Assembly: GCA_026120185.1 (NCBI GenBank)
Contig: JANUWF010002057.1
Span: 1,302,001-1,366,000, forward strand
Source: Voacanga thouarsii
Taxonomy: Eukaryota; Streptophyta; Magnoliopsida; Gentianales; Apocynaceae
DNA: 64,000 nucleotides
Reading direction: 5' to 3'
The notes under the pieces were generated by a model. The model saw only the letters and a list, made by a program, of their open reading frames with translations. It was not told the origin of the DNA and made no database searches. The translations under genes were made by a program, and so were the position numbers. Of the stretch, positions 34,376-46,895 are shown one piece after another; position 1 is the stretch's first letter; each line of letters begins with the position of its first letter.

Positions 34376-36719
34376 ATTTAACCCCCCGATGGCTTACTGC
34401 TTTCCATTCTTCCTCCTCCTTCTTCTGCGGCAGCTTGGTTCCAGCCGGCTTCCTCTTTCTCTTCTCCGTCACTGTGAAAGCTCTCCGGCGTTCTTCTTCG
34501 GTTCCCTCTCCATTCCGTAACTGTCAAATCACTTCAGCTCCCTCTCTTCTCCATCACTGGTAAAACTCCCTCTCTTCTCCTTCACGGCGTTAGATCCCTC
34601 TTATCTTCCTTGCTGGCAAAGCTCCATAGCTTGTCCGTCGCTGGTAAAGCTGCCCCTCATCCGCAGTGCTGGCTTCAATTGCTAATTTAGGCTACTGCAT
34701 TTTGCATTTGGGGTTGTCTACAGGTAAGAGAAGCTAAATGGGTTGAAGTGATTGTCTGAATTCAGCTTCATAAATATGTTGATTGGTGTGTTTGATTGGC
34801 ATCCTTGTTGTTTCTGGTATTTCGGTAGGCTATAGAGAATGGGAGTGTTCTGGTATTCTGCACTTGTTGTCTTAGTCTGCATATGTGAATTTGTGCTGAT
34901 AAAAATAATGGTGCCAAAGGCTGAGTGAAAGTAGTAGTCTAATTAAACTAGTAATCTCAAAAGGATAGGGCCAAAGTCACTGAGATGTGGTGACTTATAT
35001 GAAGCTATTTTGGTTATATCTGATTTTGTTGGATGGGAGTTCTAACATGATTTGGCTTTTGTTATGCAGTCTATACGAGTTATCATGTGATTTTAGATAA
35101 GATTTTATTGATTTACAGATAGTCCAGTGTGATATAGTTGTATTATGAATATTGCAATGCATTGTTATACAGCATTTTGAAATTCTATGTTCATGCATTG
35201 TATCTTGTTGTTCAACCAAACTTATTTTCTAACAAGTGGCATTTTAAGATTGGTTATTGAAAATAAATGTCACTTAGTGATTGGTTGATGAGGCCGAGTA
35301 TTCTCATATAATTGGTTATATGAAATAAATAGTATTTTATAAGCTATTTATAAACTTATTTAACAAGATTTTATAAGCTTTCAAAGGAAGATTTTGACCA
35401 ATTAATAAAATAATGGACCATGTGACTTTCTATCACCAAGAATGGCGGTGGAAATGCTATTTTTACAGCTTGAAATCAGCAGCCAAACAAGGGAAAAAGA
35501 AAGCAATAGAAAAGGAAAATAAGATAACACTGCTATTAACCAATAGGAAAATTCCAAGTCCTTTATTCTATTTGACTTATGTCATAAGATGATCATGAAA
35601 TGGCAGTGGAAGGGCTGTATAAACAGCCAAAAATCAGCAAAGAAAAGGGAGAAAAATAAGAGAAAAAGGGAGAGGAAAGAATAGGAAGAAAAAGAAAAAA
35701 ACGTGAGAGAGAAATTCCAAGAAGAAAAGAGAGAAAGAGAAAAGGAAGAAGTTTGGGCATTTGCAAGCTTGTAAATCTCTATACACAAGGTAAAATATCA
35801 TACTTCTTGAATTGAAGTTGTAGATTAAGTTGTGACGATTATTTTGGTATTAAATTTATTGGGAAACTCATGAAAACTATGAAAAACACTTGGGAAAATT
35901 GCTATGCTTTGGGGCTGTTGTGTGTGCTGTGTGTGCCGGATGATTTAGAGGGCCATATGCTATGTTTTATATGGTGGATAAAGGTGTTTTGATGGTGGTT
36001 TGAATGGTTGTTCATAGCTGCAAAGATGGAAGAAAGAAACAAAGCAAAAAAATGGATTTAATTGTTGAAGAAAATGAATTATTGTTGTTGTTGTTGTTTA
36101 CATTTGTTGATTTTGTGATGAGAAAAGATCAATTTAATGATTTATTTATCTCTGAGTATTTGGATTGTGTTGAATGAGTTTTTTTAGTTGGAGATTTGGT
36201 ATGTGCAAGTGTGTTTGGAAGAGGACCTAGTTGGATAAGCAGAGGTTTACTTGGAAATTTGTTATAAGCATGATTAGTTGAATTGAATAATTGTGCATTT
36301 TGAGGTGGCCTAGTGCCTGGAAAATATTCATTTTATAGGGGAAACTCTGTCAAAATTTTTTCAAAATTTACATAATATCTGGACCAACCAGTTATATACT
36401 GTGCATCTCAAAGTGTAAACTTGATCTATCTTGATTAGTTAAATCTTTTATTTTCTCTTTTTTGAAAACTCTCAAGGAGTGTATTTATTTATTTTAACTA
36501 CTACTAAAAATATATTTATCATTTCCACTAGTAAAAAGGAGAATGAACACTAATTTGATGGGGATTGAATATGTTTTTCATAACGAAACTTGTAGGAAAC
36601 TTGTTGATCATTTGAACACTAATTTGATATCATTTCCCTTCATTTCCCTTCATTCTTGAATATGTTTATCGTAACGAAACTTGTAGATCGACTAAAAATA
36701 TGGATAAATGAATAGGAAG
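34376..36719. other. CACTA leader and non-coding region before the transposase gene
   Basis: CT-rich segment at 34,385-34,700, consistent with a transcribed leader, then intron-like T-rich DNA and a purine-rich block (35,630-35,760). No supported reading frame. Confidence 0.5.
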
Positions 36720-39700
36720 ATGGACCGATCGTGGATTTACTTATAAGACCGTTTAGGTGATGAATATAATAAAGGTTTGGATGCCTTTGTAGAATTTGCA
36801 TTAAGAGACAAACCTAATGGATCCAAAATCCATTGTCTTTGTATGAAGTGCCAGAATAGGTATATTTATAGTACAATCGATGTTAAACAACATTGCCAAA
36901 TGTGGGGTTTCATGCGTTGGTACAAAAAGTGGGTTGTTCATGGGAAAACATACTTATCTTCTCGCAATACACCTAGCAACATCCCTTCGACTGAAAACGA
37001 ACATGGGGATGATATGGTTGGGATGCTTCAAGAAATTGGTGGCATTAGTGACTTCGATAATGCAACTGAAGAGCCTGATGATTTGAGAGAGATACATGAA
37101 TTGTTAGGAGAGGCTAATATAGAATTGTATCCCGGTTGTACTAAATTTTCTTCACTTTCATTCATTATGAGATTGTTACATTTAAAAGTCCTGAATGGGT
37201 GGTCGAACAAGTCAGTTGATATGCTACTTGAGCTTCTAACGGATGCTTTTAGTGAGATGGGAGTGAAAATTCCCAAGAATTACTACGAGGCTAGTAAGAT
37301 AACGAATGTGTTAGGAATGGAATGCAAAGTCTGGGATGCTTGTCCAAATAATTGCATAATATATGGAGGGGAAAATGAGGCCGCACAACTTTGTGAGGTA
37401 TGCAATGCTCCGAGGTACAAGAAAGAGGGCAGTACAGCTGCATGCAAGCGTGTTAAGTATTTTCCGTTAGCTTCGAGATTGAAGTGATTGTTCATGTCTC
37501 ACAAAACTGCATCTCTTATGAGGTGGCATCAGGAATGTCGTGTGAAAGATGGAGTGTACAGACACCCAGCTGATTCTAAGGCATGGAGAAAGTTTGATGA
37601 GTTACATTTAGAATTTGCAAATGACTGCCGAAATGTTAGACTTGGATTGGCTCGGATGGATTTAGTCCGTTTTCAAATATGCACATACCACATAGTACTT
37701 GGCATGTTGTCTTAATACTATACAATTTGCTACCCTGGCTATGCATGAAGCAACCTTATTTTATTCTGTCAACTCTCATCAATGGCCGGAAGAGTCCGGG
37801 AAACAAGATCGACGTATTTTTACAACCATTGATCGAGGAGTTGAAACAATTGTGGCTTGACGGTGTGCTTACTTATGATGCTGAGGCAAAAGAGATGTTC
37901 TGCCTGCGTGCAGCTATTATGTGGATCATAAATGATTTTCCAGCGTATGGTAATCTCTCTGGCTATAGTGTTCATAACCAGCGAGCTTGTCCGATATGCG
38001 GTATCAACTGTTTGTCTTACCGTTTGCCTAATGGTGGTAAATATTGCTTCTTATATCATCGTAGATTTCTTCAACCATCACATAAGCTTCGTAGGGACAA
38101 AGTTTCTTTCTATAGTGGAATAGAATTACGACAAGCACCAAAAAGGTGTACGGGGACAGAAATTTTGACACATCTTCAGGGTTGTTTAACAAAATATGCA
38201 GTAGATGATATGAGAATTAGAATGCAGCCTGACTACGAACGGAAGTTTGGCATAAATTCTTATAATTGGAAGAAGAAGAGTATTTTTTGGGAGTTGCCAT
38301 ATTGGGAGAGCAATTTGATGAGGCACAACTTGGACCCGATGCATATTGAGAAAAATTTTGCAGATAATCTGTTGTTTACGATTCTGGGTGATAGTACTTC
38401 TTCAAAAGATAACTTCAAAGCTCGTCAAAATCTGCAGGCAATGAATATTAGACAGGCTTTACATCCAATTTTAAAACCGTCTGGAACTGGATACAGTTTG
38501 CCACCAGCTCCTTATACAATGAGTCGGTCGGAAGTTGAAGTTTTTTTTGACAGTATTGAAGGAATTAAGAGTCCCCGATGGCTATTGTTCTAATATCTCT
38601 CAACGGGTAAACATAAGGAGAAAGACTTTAGGAGGTTTGAAGAGTCATGATTCCCACATTTTACTCCAGCAGTTAAACCCGTTAGCAGCCCGCACAACTT
38701 TGCCCAAGAATGTAGTGCAACTTTTGATTGAGATTGCTTCATGTTTTAGGCAGTTGTGTTCCAAAGTCAACAAAGAAAGCACTCTCGAATATCTTCAAGA
38801 CCGTTTCACAGTTACACTCTGTCTTCTTGAAAAGACATTCATCCCTAGTTTTTTTGATATAATGGAACATTTACCGATACATTTGGCCGATGATGCACTA
38901 TTAGCTGGTCCAGTTCAATGTCAATGGATGTTTCCAGTTGAAAGATACTTGAAAACTCTCAAGTGTTACGTGCGCAATCGTGCTAGACCTGAAGGCTCGA
39001 TAGCCAGTGGATATTTAATGGAAGAGTGTATGACATTCGTGTCGAGATATTTACATGATGTTGAGAGCAAGAAGAATAGGCCTCCACGATATGTTGATGA
39101 TGACAACCCGATGGGTAAACCAGTTGGAAAAGGGATTGATGTAATATTTGATCGTTTAACATTGATGCAAGCACATCGGTGGGTTTTAGCCAACTCTGAC
39201 ATCCTTAAACCTTATAGAGAGTTAGTTTTCCTTTGAACCATTGTCCTTCATTTTTTATGCTTCTTTCATTATAACTTCTAAAATTTCACGTGTGGTCTAT
39301 TTGCAGTCTTCACATGTCTGTCATAAATAGAGAGCATCTAAGATCTCGGTTACATGACAGACAACGAATTCATTCTCAAACGTTTCATAGTTGGCTCAGT
39401 CATTATGTAAGTAAAAACAAACACAATATAGCAAGTTTTCCTCTACACCAATTAGCTGTTATAACACTTATATTTATTATAGGTTGATGAGAATGAAGAA
39501 TGCCCTGATATTCCTACTGAAGTTAGAAAGCTTGCAAATTGTCCTTTCAATCAAAGGTTGCGCTACAATGCATGCAATGTGAATGGCTTCCGATTTCGAA
39601 CAGTAACATACGAGGCTAACAAGTCAACCAAAAATTCTGGCGTCATGTGTAAAGCTGATACTATGAGTTATTCCAGTCCAAGAGATATGAATCCCGTAGC

Positions 39701-40145
39701 AGCTGGTGTCAATTACTATGGAGTGCTTATTGATATTATAAGGATCCGATATAGTAGTGAACTGAAATTTCTGTTATTCAAATGTGATTGGGTTGATGTT
39801 CATCGAGGTGTTAGAGTTGATGAACTAAAGTTTACTTTGGTGAATCTGGACCGTTTGTTGTACCGAGAAAACAAAGAGATGGATGAGCTATTCATACCAG
39901 CAAACCAAGCTGAATAAGTTTGGTTTTCTCGCTGTCCTAAGGAAAGAGATTGGCATGTGGTAATGCCAATGATGAGAAGAGATAATTATGATGTGTATTT
40001 AAGGGACCATGATCTAGAAACTTTTCCTGCGCAGCAGTTAGATTCTCGTCCTGTTTCGCGTGAAGTAGATACCGTATGGGTTAGAGATGGAATTTCTGGG
40101 GAGGAAGTAGATTTAGATGGAAGAAGAATACACCCTGCAATTTAA
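36720..40145 (+). pseudogene. CACTA TNP2-like transposase (TNPD type), nearly intact
   Basis: Catalytic transposase of the CACTA element. Domains in order: transposase-associated N-terminus (MDRSWIYL at 36,720, then the zinc-binding IHCLCMKCQNRY), Transposase_21/TNP2 core (about 37,050-38,540; CPICGINCLSYRLPNGGKYC, NLDPMHIEKNFADNLL), DUF4218 (about 38,550-39,220; SFFDIMEHLPIHLADDALLA) and DUF4216 (about 39,700-39,960; VNYYGVLIDIIRIRY, LFKCDWVD). Two introns are visible: 39,221-39,306 and 39,407-39,482. Lesions: TAA 36,744-36,746, TGA 37,485-37,487, one-base loss near 37,652, frameshift at an eight-T run near 38,541-38,550, TAA 39,915-39,917. Otherwise the protein aligns end to end with the family. 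Homopolymer lesions could be sequencing error. Confidence 0.92.
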
Positions 40146-40230
40146 ATGTATTTAAATCACTTAATCATTTACTAAATATGCAGCAGTTGTGAAAATCTTT
40201 TGCTCAATGTTAAATCTTTTTGTTTTGCAG

Positions 40231-42008
40231 ATGGTAAACAAGCGTACCCGACGTGCATCGATGCAGGATGCCATAGCTGCCGCAAGATCAGGTGCTAGTT
40301 CCTCACGATGTACAGAGACACCAGCTCCAGCACTCGAGGTTGGACAGGGATCACATACAAGTGTCCGCACAGGTTCCATAGATCAGGAATCTAATCATGC
40401 GACAACTATACCCACTTCTGATGTAGGTCCCAGTGGCACAGGACCTTCTTCCTCAGACCTTAGTGCCTCAGGTATGCTAAGTTAATATGAAGTAAATATT
40501 AAATATGTCTGTTGATATTACGATATGTCTGTTGATATTTCAATTAATAAGTCTGTTGATATTTTGTAGATTCCACAGCGAGGAGTTCTCGCGAGGGTGG
40601 AAAGTTACCTTCCGAATAGGGTGAGCCAAAGTTTTGAAAGTACAATGTTAGTGTTAACCAACACGGAGGGCTTGTTGGGTTAGATGCATGTCGTTATAGT
40701 TCAATGGTGGGCTGTTTTGCACGCATGAGCAGTAAGTTCCCTCTGAATTACAGGGATTGGCATTCCATACCTCAGAGACTCAAAGACGAAGTTTGGCAAG
40801 AAATACAGGTAATTAATTTTATTCTAACATAGCCAAGAGTGTTTTCTTCAAAAATTAACATTTTGGTTATTTAATTATTTGTTAAAATTTGTACAAGGAC
40901 AACACCATGATGCCACCAGAAGGACGTAGTGTCACAATGAAGATGATATGCGCAGCATGGAAGGATTTTAAGTCGAAGTTGAAACAAAAATACTACGTTC
41001 CTTTCCAGCAAAGTACAGAGCCTATTCTTTGTCAAGATAAACGGGTTGACGAAAATCAATGGAGGATATTAGTTGATTAGTGGCGTTTGGAGAATACACA
41101 GATCATACCATAGAAGTTGACTACTTTTATGTCTCAAAACTTGTTTAATTTTTTTTTATGTTAACTATTATAATTAATCACAGATGGAGGCCGAGCGGAA
41201 TAGACAAAATCGATCACATTTGACATATCCACTGGTCACCGGAAGAATGCCACATTTTGTTATACAGGATCAGGTATTCAGTTTATGTTATACACTATTC
41301 AGATGAAATTTATCTACTTTGCTTGAAATTTTTGACACGTCTTTACAGATGGCCTCACAAGGCCAACCGACATCACAATATGATATGTTCCTTGTGACAC
41401 GAAGGTGGCACGGTCGGCAGGCTGATGGTTTGACTGCAGAGATAATTGTAAGTAATATTCAAATGCTAATTTTTCTGAGTTATTAAAATATGATAACGGC
41501 ATTACATTAACCTAATATAAAGTTGATATAATGTTTCTTAATTTTGTAGGACCGATTAGAGACAGAGTGGCAGGCATTGCCTGAGTCTGAGCGCACAGAG
41601 GAAGCGAAGGATTATATATTTCGGCGATTATTCGGTCCAGAAACAAGAGGTCGTGTTAGGTGTAGGGGAAAGGGTCCAACGCCAACGTCAGTCGGTCAAT
41701 CATCAAGTTCTGTAGCAAATGTTGAGGAGGTCGTCAGGATTGAGGTTGAGGCACGTATGCAGAGTATGCGAGATACTATGCAGGCTGAGATGCAAGCTGA
41801 GATGCAGCGTGAGCGAGAGGCTTACGAGTCACGTATAGCTGCGCTTCAGACTACCATGGAAGCATTAGCTCGCAGATTGGATGCGGGCACATTTGAAGTA
41901 GTGCCTATACCTCCATCTAGTGCTTCTACGACATCTCCTGGTGTTGGTTCCACTTCTCTACCTGTTAGATCGGGTGATCCTGGCCAGCCTATCCGTTATG
42001 ATGAGTGA
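40231..42008 (+). pseudogene. CACTA second gene, TNPA-like (Ptta/En/Spm family)
   Basis: DNA-binding accessory protein that in En/Spm recognises subterminal repeats. Exons by splice signal: 40,231-40,471 (MVNKRTRRASMQDAIAAARS); 40,570-40,808 (RDWHSIPQRLKDEVWQEIQ at its end); from 40,898 (MICAAWKDFKSKLKQKYYV); 41,184-41,273; 41,349-41,447; 41,550-42,008. The last encodes a charged coiled-coil (MRDTMQAEMQAEMQREREAY) and a Ser/Pro-rich tail ending in TGA. Exon 2 has an in-frame TAG and a frameshift, and exon 3 a TAG after ILVD, so the copy is inactive as read. It lies 85 bp downstream of the transposase in the same orientation, the usual En/Spm order; the two may be alternative products of one transcript. 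Confidence 0.82.
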
Positions 42009-42299
42009 CATTTTGATTTTTTACTTATTTGTATTTGTACTACTACTTCAGTTCGATTAATTGATGATATTTCCCATTTCTCACATATGTAGTACTATCT
42101 TTTTTATAGTACTTAGAAGATTATATTTATGATTTGTCTATTGAGGATATTGCTTTTGAGTTGTTTGGCAATGAGGAGATTGTGTTTTATTATATTTGGT
42201 GTTGAATGAGTTGATTTAATTATGTTTGGTTTTAAATTGTACGTGTACAGGATCCCGTCCAAATAAAAAATTATTTACAAACCAAATTAGGCATTTGCT

Positions 42300-42712
42300 T
42301 AAGGTGAATCAAATACGACGGCCAAGGGAAGCCGTCGTATTTGCTTAAAGGGGATTAAATACGACGGCCAATGGACCGTCGTATTTGATGTAATCGGATA
42401 CGACGGCCATAGAGCCGTCGTATTTTATAGGACCAAATACGACGGTCGATTAGCCGTCGTATTTGGTAACCAAAAGCGACGGTGTATAAAAACCGTCGCA
42501 AAAAAGATCATCTGCAAGCAAATACGACCCTCATATGTAGCCGTCGTATTTAACCGTCGTATTAGCCTAATACGACGGTTTTGTGGCCGTAGTCGAGCAA
42601 AAGCGACGAGATCAAATACGACGGCTCTAAAACCGTCGTTTAGCCGTCGTATTTGGCTAATACGATGGCCACCCCATCAAATACGACGGCCAAATGGCCG
42701 TCGTATTTGCTC
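42300..42712. repeat. CACTA right subterminal repeats with hairpin units
   Basis: About ten ACGACGG / CCGTCGT sites, mostly as head-to-head pairs. The best unit (about 42,679-42,708) has AAATACGACGGCC and its exact reverse complement around a 4-base loop, a perfect 13-bp stem. Counterpart of the left blocks. Confidence 0.9.
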
Positions 42713-42730
42713 TACAATTTTGTAGTGAAT

Positions 42731-44103
42731 GTCGGCATAGAAAAGATTGGCTACAATAGAAAGATCCGATTCAATCGGAGTTAAATGCACTGACACAACG
42801 TTAAGTTTTTTTACCTGCAGTTTGAACACCAGAAGGTGTAAAACTTGTTGGCTACAAATAGATATTTGTGAGAGAGCGCAATGAAAATAATGAAATCATA
42901 CGATATAAAGCACGGTTAGTAGCCCAAGGTTTTTCACAAAGACTAGGTATTGATTATAATCTAACTTATTCTCCTGTTGTTGATGCTATTACATTCCGAT
43001 ATCTTATTAGTTTGACAGTACATGAAAAGATAGATATGCGCCCATTAGATGTTATCACCGCTTACTTGTATGAAAATTTAGAAAATGATGTTTATATGAA
43101 AATCCCTGAAGGATTTCATATGCTTGAAGCATATAAACATTATCCTCGTAAAAATTACTCCATCAAATTGCATAAATCATTATATGGCCTGAAGTAATCT
43201 GGGCGCATGTGATTCAATCGTCTTAGTGAATATTTATTGAAAGCGGGATTTAAAAATGACCAGGTATGTCCATGTGTTTTTATTAAGAAATCTAGTTCTA
43301 AATTTGTGATATATGTTGATGATATTAATCTTATTGGAACCCCTAAAGAGTTTCAAGAAACAATTGATTATTCGACATCAAGGATGTTGGTAAAATTACA
43401 TTTTGCCTTGGTTTACAAATTGAACATTTGGCAAGTTTCATCAATCAACATATACAGCAAAAGTTCTAAAAAGATTTTACATGGACAAAGCACATCCATT
43501 GAGTATTTCAATGATCGTCCAATCATTAGATGTAAAGAAAGATTTTGACATCAAGAAGATGATGAAGAACTCCTTGGTCCTGAAGTACCATATCTCAGTG
43601 TAATTGGTGCATTGATGTATCTTACTAACAATACATGACCTGATATTACATTTGCTGTCAATTTATTAGCAAGATCTAGTTCTTCACCAACACGACGACA
43701 TTGAAATGAAATTAAACAAGTCCTTCGATATCTCCAAGCAGCTACTTCTTCAAATCATGTTGAAAGTATAGCCATTCATGAAGCAAGTAGAGAATGTGTA
43801 TAGTTATGATCAATGATTCATGATATTCCAACTCCTCTTTATAAAGACAATGCAGCTTGCATAGCTCAAACACGAGGAGGATATATTAAAGGAGATCGGA
43901 CAAAACATATTTCACCAAAATTCTTCTTTACTCATGAACTTCAGAAGAAAGGTGAAATTGATGTACTACAAATTCGGTCATGTGACAACCTCGCAGATAT
44001 TTTCACGAAGACTTTACCAACTGCAACATTTGAGAAGTTGAGATATAAAATTAGTATACGTCGGTTCAAAGATTTAAAGGAATCATCTCATCAGGGGGAG
44101 TAA
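42731..44103 (+). pseudogene. Copia element C: reverse transcriptase and deleted RNase H
   Basis: Continues pol from the CACTA insertion. Recognisable: RT N-terminus ([14 protein letters not shown] near 42,900), YVDD near 43,313, and the end of RNase H (YKDNAACIAQTRGGYIKGDR near 43,840; ADIFTKTLPT). Stops include TAA before SGRM and TGA at 43,210-43,212. About 180 bp of RNase H are missing at 43,740, where the text jumps from LRYLQ to AATSS. Not functional. Confidence 0.88.
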
Positions 44104-44228
44104 TAAGCAGACATATAGAATAATTTATTCTTTTTCCTTCACTAGATTTTTTTTCTCATTGGGTTTTTATCTAGTAAGGTTTTAACGAGGCATATTCTTT
44201 ATGTAATGGGTGGATATCCAATGAGGAG

Positions 44229-44578
44229 TGTTGTAAATATGTTAAATTAGTGGAAGCTCCACTAATTATGGATTTGTGTGAATTATTAGGGAATTAGTGG
44301 AAGCTCCACTAATTATGGATTTTTATGGATGTTCACCATTTAGTGGAGATACCACTAATTAAGATTAGTGGACGATGATGTATTCCACTAATTAAGAGCT
44401 CTATAAATAGGGCTATTCTCTAAACTTGAAATACACCATCATTTTGTGAAAGAATTGTGAGAAAATTGTGAGAAAAAGAAATAGAGAAGTTTGAAGAAAT
44501 TCTTGTGTAAAAATAGTTAGAGTTTTCTTAGTGTGTAGTGTGTAGATTTTATTCTAACACTATCTAAATTTTATAACA
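44229..44578 (+). repeat. 3' LTR of copia element C
   Basis: 350 bp, TGTTGTAAATATG to TTTTATAACA, followed by the duplication GATTT. It differs from its 5' partner at several positions and by a small GAGAAAATTGT duplication, so C is older than E. Confidence 0.93.
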
Positions 44579-44583
44579 GATTT

Positions 44584-45279
44584 AAATATTTGAATTAATT
44601 TTTATAAAGAGAAGGGAAGGGATAAGAATAGAGGTATTGAATTTAGTTTATAAAGCATAGCTTATTTTTATGTCCAAGTCAAGAGCGAATGAAGCTATGA
44701 AATTTTTTGTAATGAATAAAGTATCTTTATTATAATGTATTAATCTCCTATCAATATGAATATATACTCTCAATTATTAATTTATTCATGTATTTATAAA
44801 CATTTTACATATTAAAATAAAAAATTATGCACATTTTGTATACATTTTTATTCGTCGAATCATAATGTTTTCACTTAATATTGTTTAATTATTGATGTTA
44901 AATAATTAACTTTCTTATATACAAAATAATAAAAAAATTATAAATTACTACTTCCATTTCATAATTTAAGTCGTTTTAAATTTGAAAAGTTTTTTCACAA
45001 TATAAGTTATTTTATAAAGTTTTATAAAAATTTATTATTTTTTTTCCAATTCTATCCCTCTCTACAATCTTTATTTTCCTATTAATTATGATTCAATTCT
45101 CTTCATTTATCAAAAGAAATAAAGACTTAATTAGGGATGTTTTTAAAAGTTTAATTTTAAAATTATCTTATATTTATGGACCCTTAATTACATAAAAATT
45201 TAAAATAATTTATATTGTAAAATAGAAATTCAATCATATATCTTAATATAGATTAGTTTTAATAAATTAATTTATCATC
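44584..45279. other. AT-rich intergenic DNA between elements C and D
   Basis: No gene, repeat or RNA that I can support. Very AT-rich. Confidence 0.65.
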
Positions 45280-45284
45280 TTATC

Positions 45285-45651
45285 TATTATGAATATCTTA
45301 AAATTATTGGAAACTCCATTAATTAGTGGAGACTCCACTAATTATGGATTTATGTGAATAATTAGAGAAAATTTGTATGGATGTCCACCATTTAGTGGAG
45401 ACACCATTAATTAAGATTCGTGGAAGATGATGTATGCCATGATGTAATTCACTAATTAGAGCTCTATAAATAGAGCTATTCTCTAAGCTTGTAAGACACC
45501 ATTATTTTGTGAAAGAAAGATTAGTGAAAAAAAGATTAAGAGAAAATTGTGAGAGAAAAGAAAGAGAGAAATTCTTGTGTAAAGAATAGTTAGAATTTTA
45601 TTAGTGTGTAGTGTGAAGATTTTATTCTAACACTACCCTAATTTTATAACA
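45285..45651 (+). repeat. 5' LTR of copia element D
   Basis: 367 bp. Starts TATTATGAAT, so the terminal TG has mutated to TA; ends TTTTATAACA. TATA box in CTCTATAAATAGAGC. Confidence 0.92.
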
Positions 45652-45752
45652 CGTTATCAGTACGAGTCCCTACCGTTACAAAAGCCAGAAGACTAAGCAC
45701 GAGTTTCTGCCGTTACCAAAGTCAGAAGACAGGTACGCATTTATTGATCTCT

Positions 45753-46813
45753 ATGGCTAACTTCGCTAAACTCGAATTTGCAGCCCCTTGATATTTCTGG
45801 AAAAAATTATATGTCATGAGTTCTCGATGCAGAAATGCATCTAAATGTTGAAGGCCTTAGTGAAATTATTCAAGCACATAATAGTGCATCTGCACAACAC
45901 AAGGCTAAAGTTTTGATTTTTATTCGTCGTCATCTCGATGAAAATGGAATATATTACCGAAAAAGATCCATATGTCATTTGGGTAAATTTAAAAGAAAGA
46001 TTAGACTACCTGAAGATGGTCGTACTACACACTGCACGGTATGAATGGTTGCACCTGAGGTTGCAAGATTTTAAAACCGTGAATGAATATAACTCCGCAA
46101 TATATAAAATTACATCTCAGTTAAAATTATGCGGAGAAAAAGTGACTGATGAAGATATGTTGGAGAAGACATTCTCCACCTTTCATACCTCGAATATTGT
46201 CCTGCAGCAATAATATCGAGAAAAATGGTATACAAAATTTACAGATTTAATTACTGCCCTCCTCATTGCAGAGAAGAATAATGCGTTATTATTGAGAAAT
46301 CATGAAACCAGACCAACTGGCTCAACAGCACTCCCAGAAGTGAATGTTGTTGGCTCTAGCAGAAGCCATCGTTATAGTCGTGGTCGTGGCTATGGCCGTG
46401 GCCGTGGTCGTTGTTATGGTCGTAGACATGCTCGATATTTCCCTTATCACAATCATAATCAAAGTGTGAGAAATACTGGCCACCTGAAGTGGAACAGAAA
46501 AGATTATAAGGAAAAAGAAAAAGAAATTGAAGAAAAGCATAATGGTATATGTTATAGATGTGGCATGAAAGGTCATTGGTCACGAAATTGTCGTACGACT
46601 AAGCATTTAGTTGAATTGTATCAAGTTTCATTGAAAAACAAAAATGTGGAAGCAAATTTTTCTCAACATCCAATAAATGATGCTGATGATGATGATATTG
46701 ATCCTGAAGATCTTAATATCAATATTACCCATATGGATGTATCGGATTTTTTTGAACACCCAGACGGTAGGATAGACCATTTAATTGGTGATGGCAGTGT
46801 CCAGAAGAACTAA
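45753..46813 (+). pseudogene. Element D gag
   Basis: Capsid/nucleocapsid precursor of a copia element. ATG at 45,753. An extra C at about 45,784 shifts the frame just after codon 10, and a deletion near 45,940 shifts it again; the stretch 46,292-46,813 is open. Domains: N-terminal retrotransposon Gag (UBN2-like), MLEKTFSTFHTSNIVLQQ block, RG-rich segment (YSRGRGYGRGRGRCYGRRHA), zinc knuckle C-x2-C-x4-H-x4-C (CYRCGMKGHWSRNC, near 46,551), acidic tail, stop TAA 46,811-46,813. Confidence 0.88.
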
Positions 46814-46895
46814 AGCCTCGCCTTGATATTTTTGTATTTTCATTTTCATTCTATTATAATAATATTTACGTTTGCATATATATATTTGTGTTCAG

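Larger units (their letters stand above)
33216..42727 (+). mobile_element. Nearly full-length CACTA (En/Spm) transposon nested in element C
   Basis: 9,512 bp. It begins CACTACAAAAAAACAG at 33,216 and ends in TTTTGTAGTG at 42,727, with the 3-bp duplication AAT (33,213-33,215 and 42,728-42,730). Elements D and E give the empty site: GATGAAT followed directly by RTCRGCATAG. Inside: subterminal repeat blocks at both ends, a CT-rich leader near 34,380-34,740, a TNP2-like transposase gene (36,720-40,145) and a TNPA-like gene (40,231-42,008). Both genes carry a few lesions, so this copy is recently dead rather than ancient. Confidence 0.95.
29845..44578 (+). mobile_element. Copia element C carrying a captured RKD gene and a nested CACTA
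   Basis: LTR-to-LTR insertion flanked by the 5-bp duplication GATTT (29,840-29,844 and 44,579-44,583). It spans 14,734 bp, or about 5.2 kb without the 9,512-bp CACTA at 33,216-42,727. Order: 5' LTR, primer-binding region, gag remnant, captured RKD gene on the minus strand (about 30,814-32,650), integrase-RT linker, CACTA insertion, reverse transcriptase, deleted RNase H, polypurine region, 3' LTR. As in A, the zinc knuckle, protease and integrase are replaced by the RKD gene. It is non-autonomous. Confidence 0.93.

Noticed and set aside
33216..42727. CACTA block as a second captured host gene in element C
   Set aside because: Transposon ends, 3-bp duplication and intact empty sites in D and E show an ordinary nested insertion.
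46322..46583. Open frames on the minus strand opposite the gag RG-rich segment (also 53,363-53,624 and the plus-strand frame at 21,376-21,570 in element A)
   Set aside because: Shadows of the repetitive Arg/Gly coding sequence of gag; the translations are Thr/His/Asp runs with no domain.
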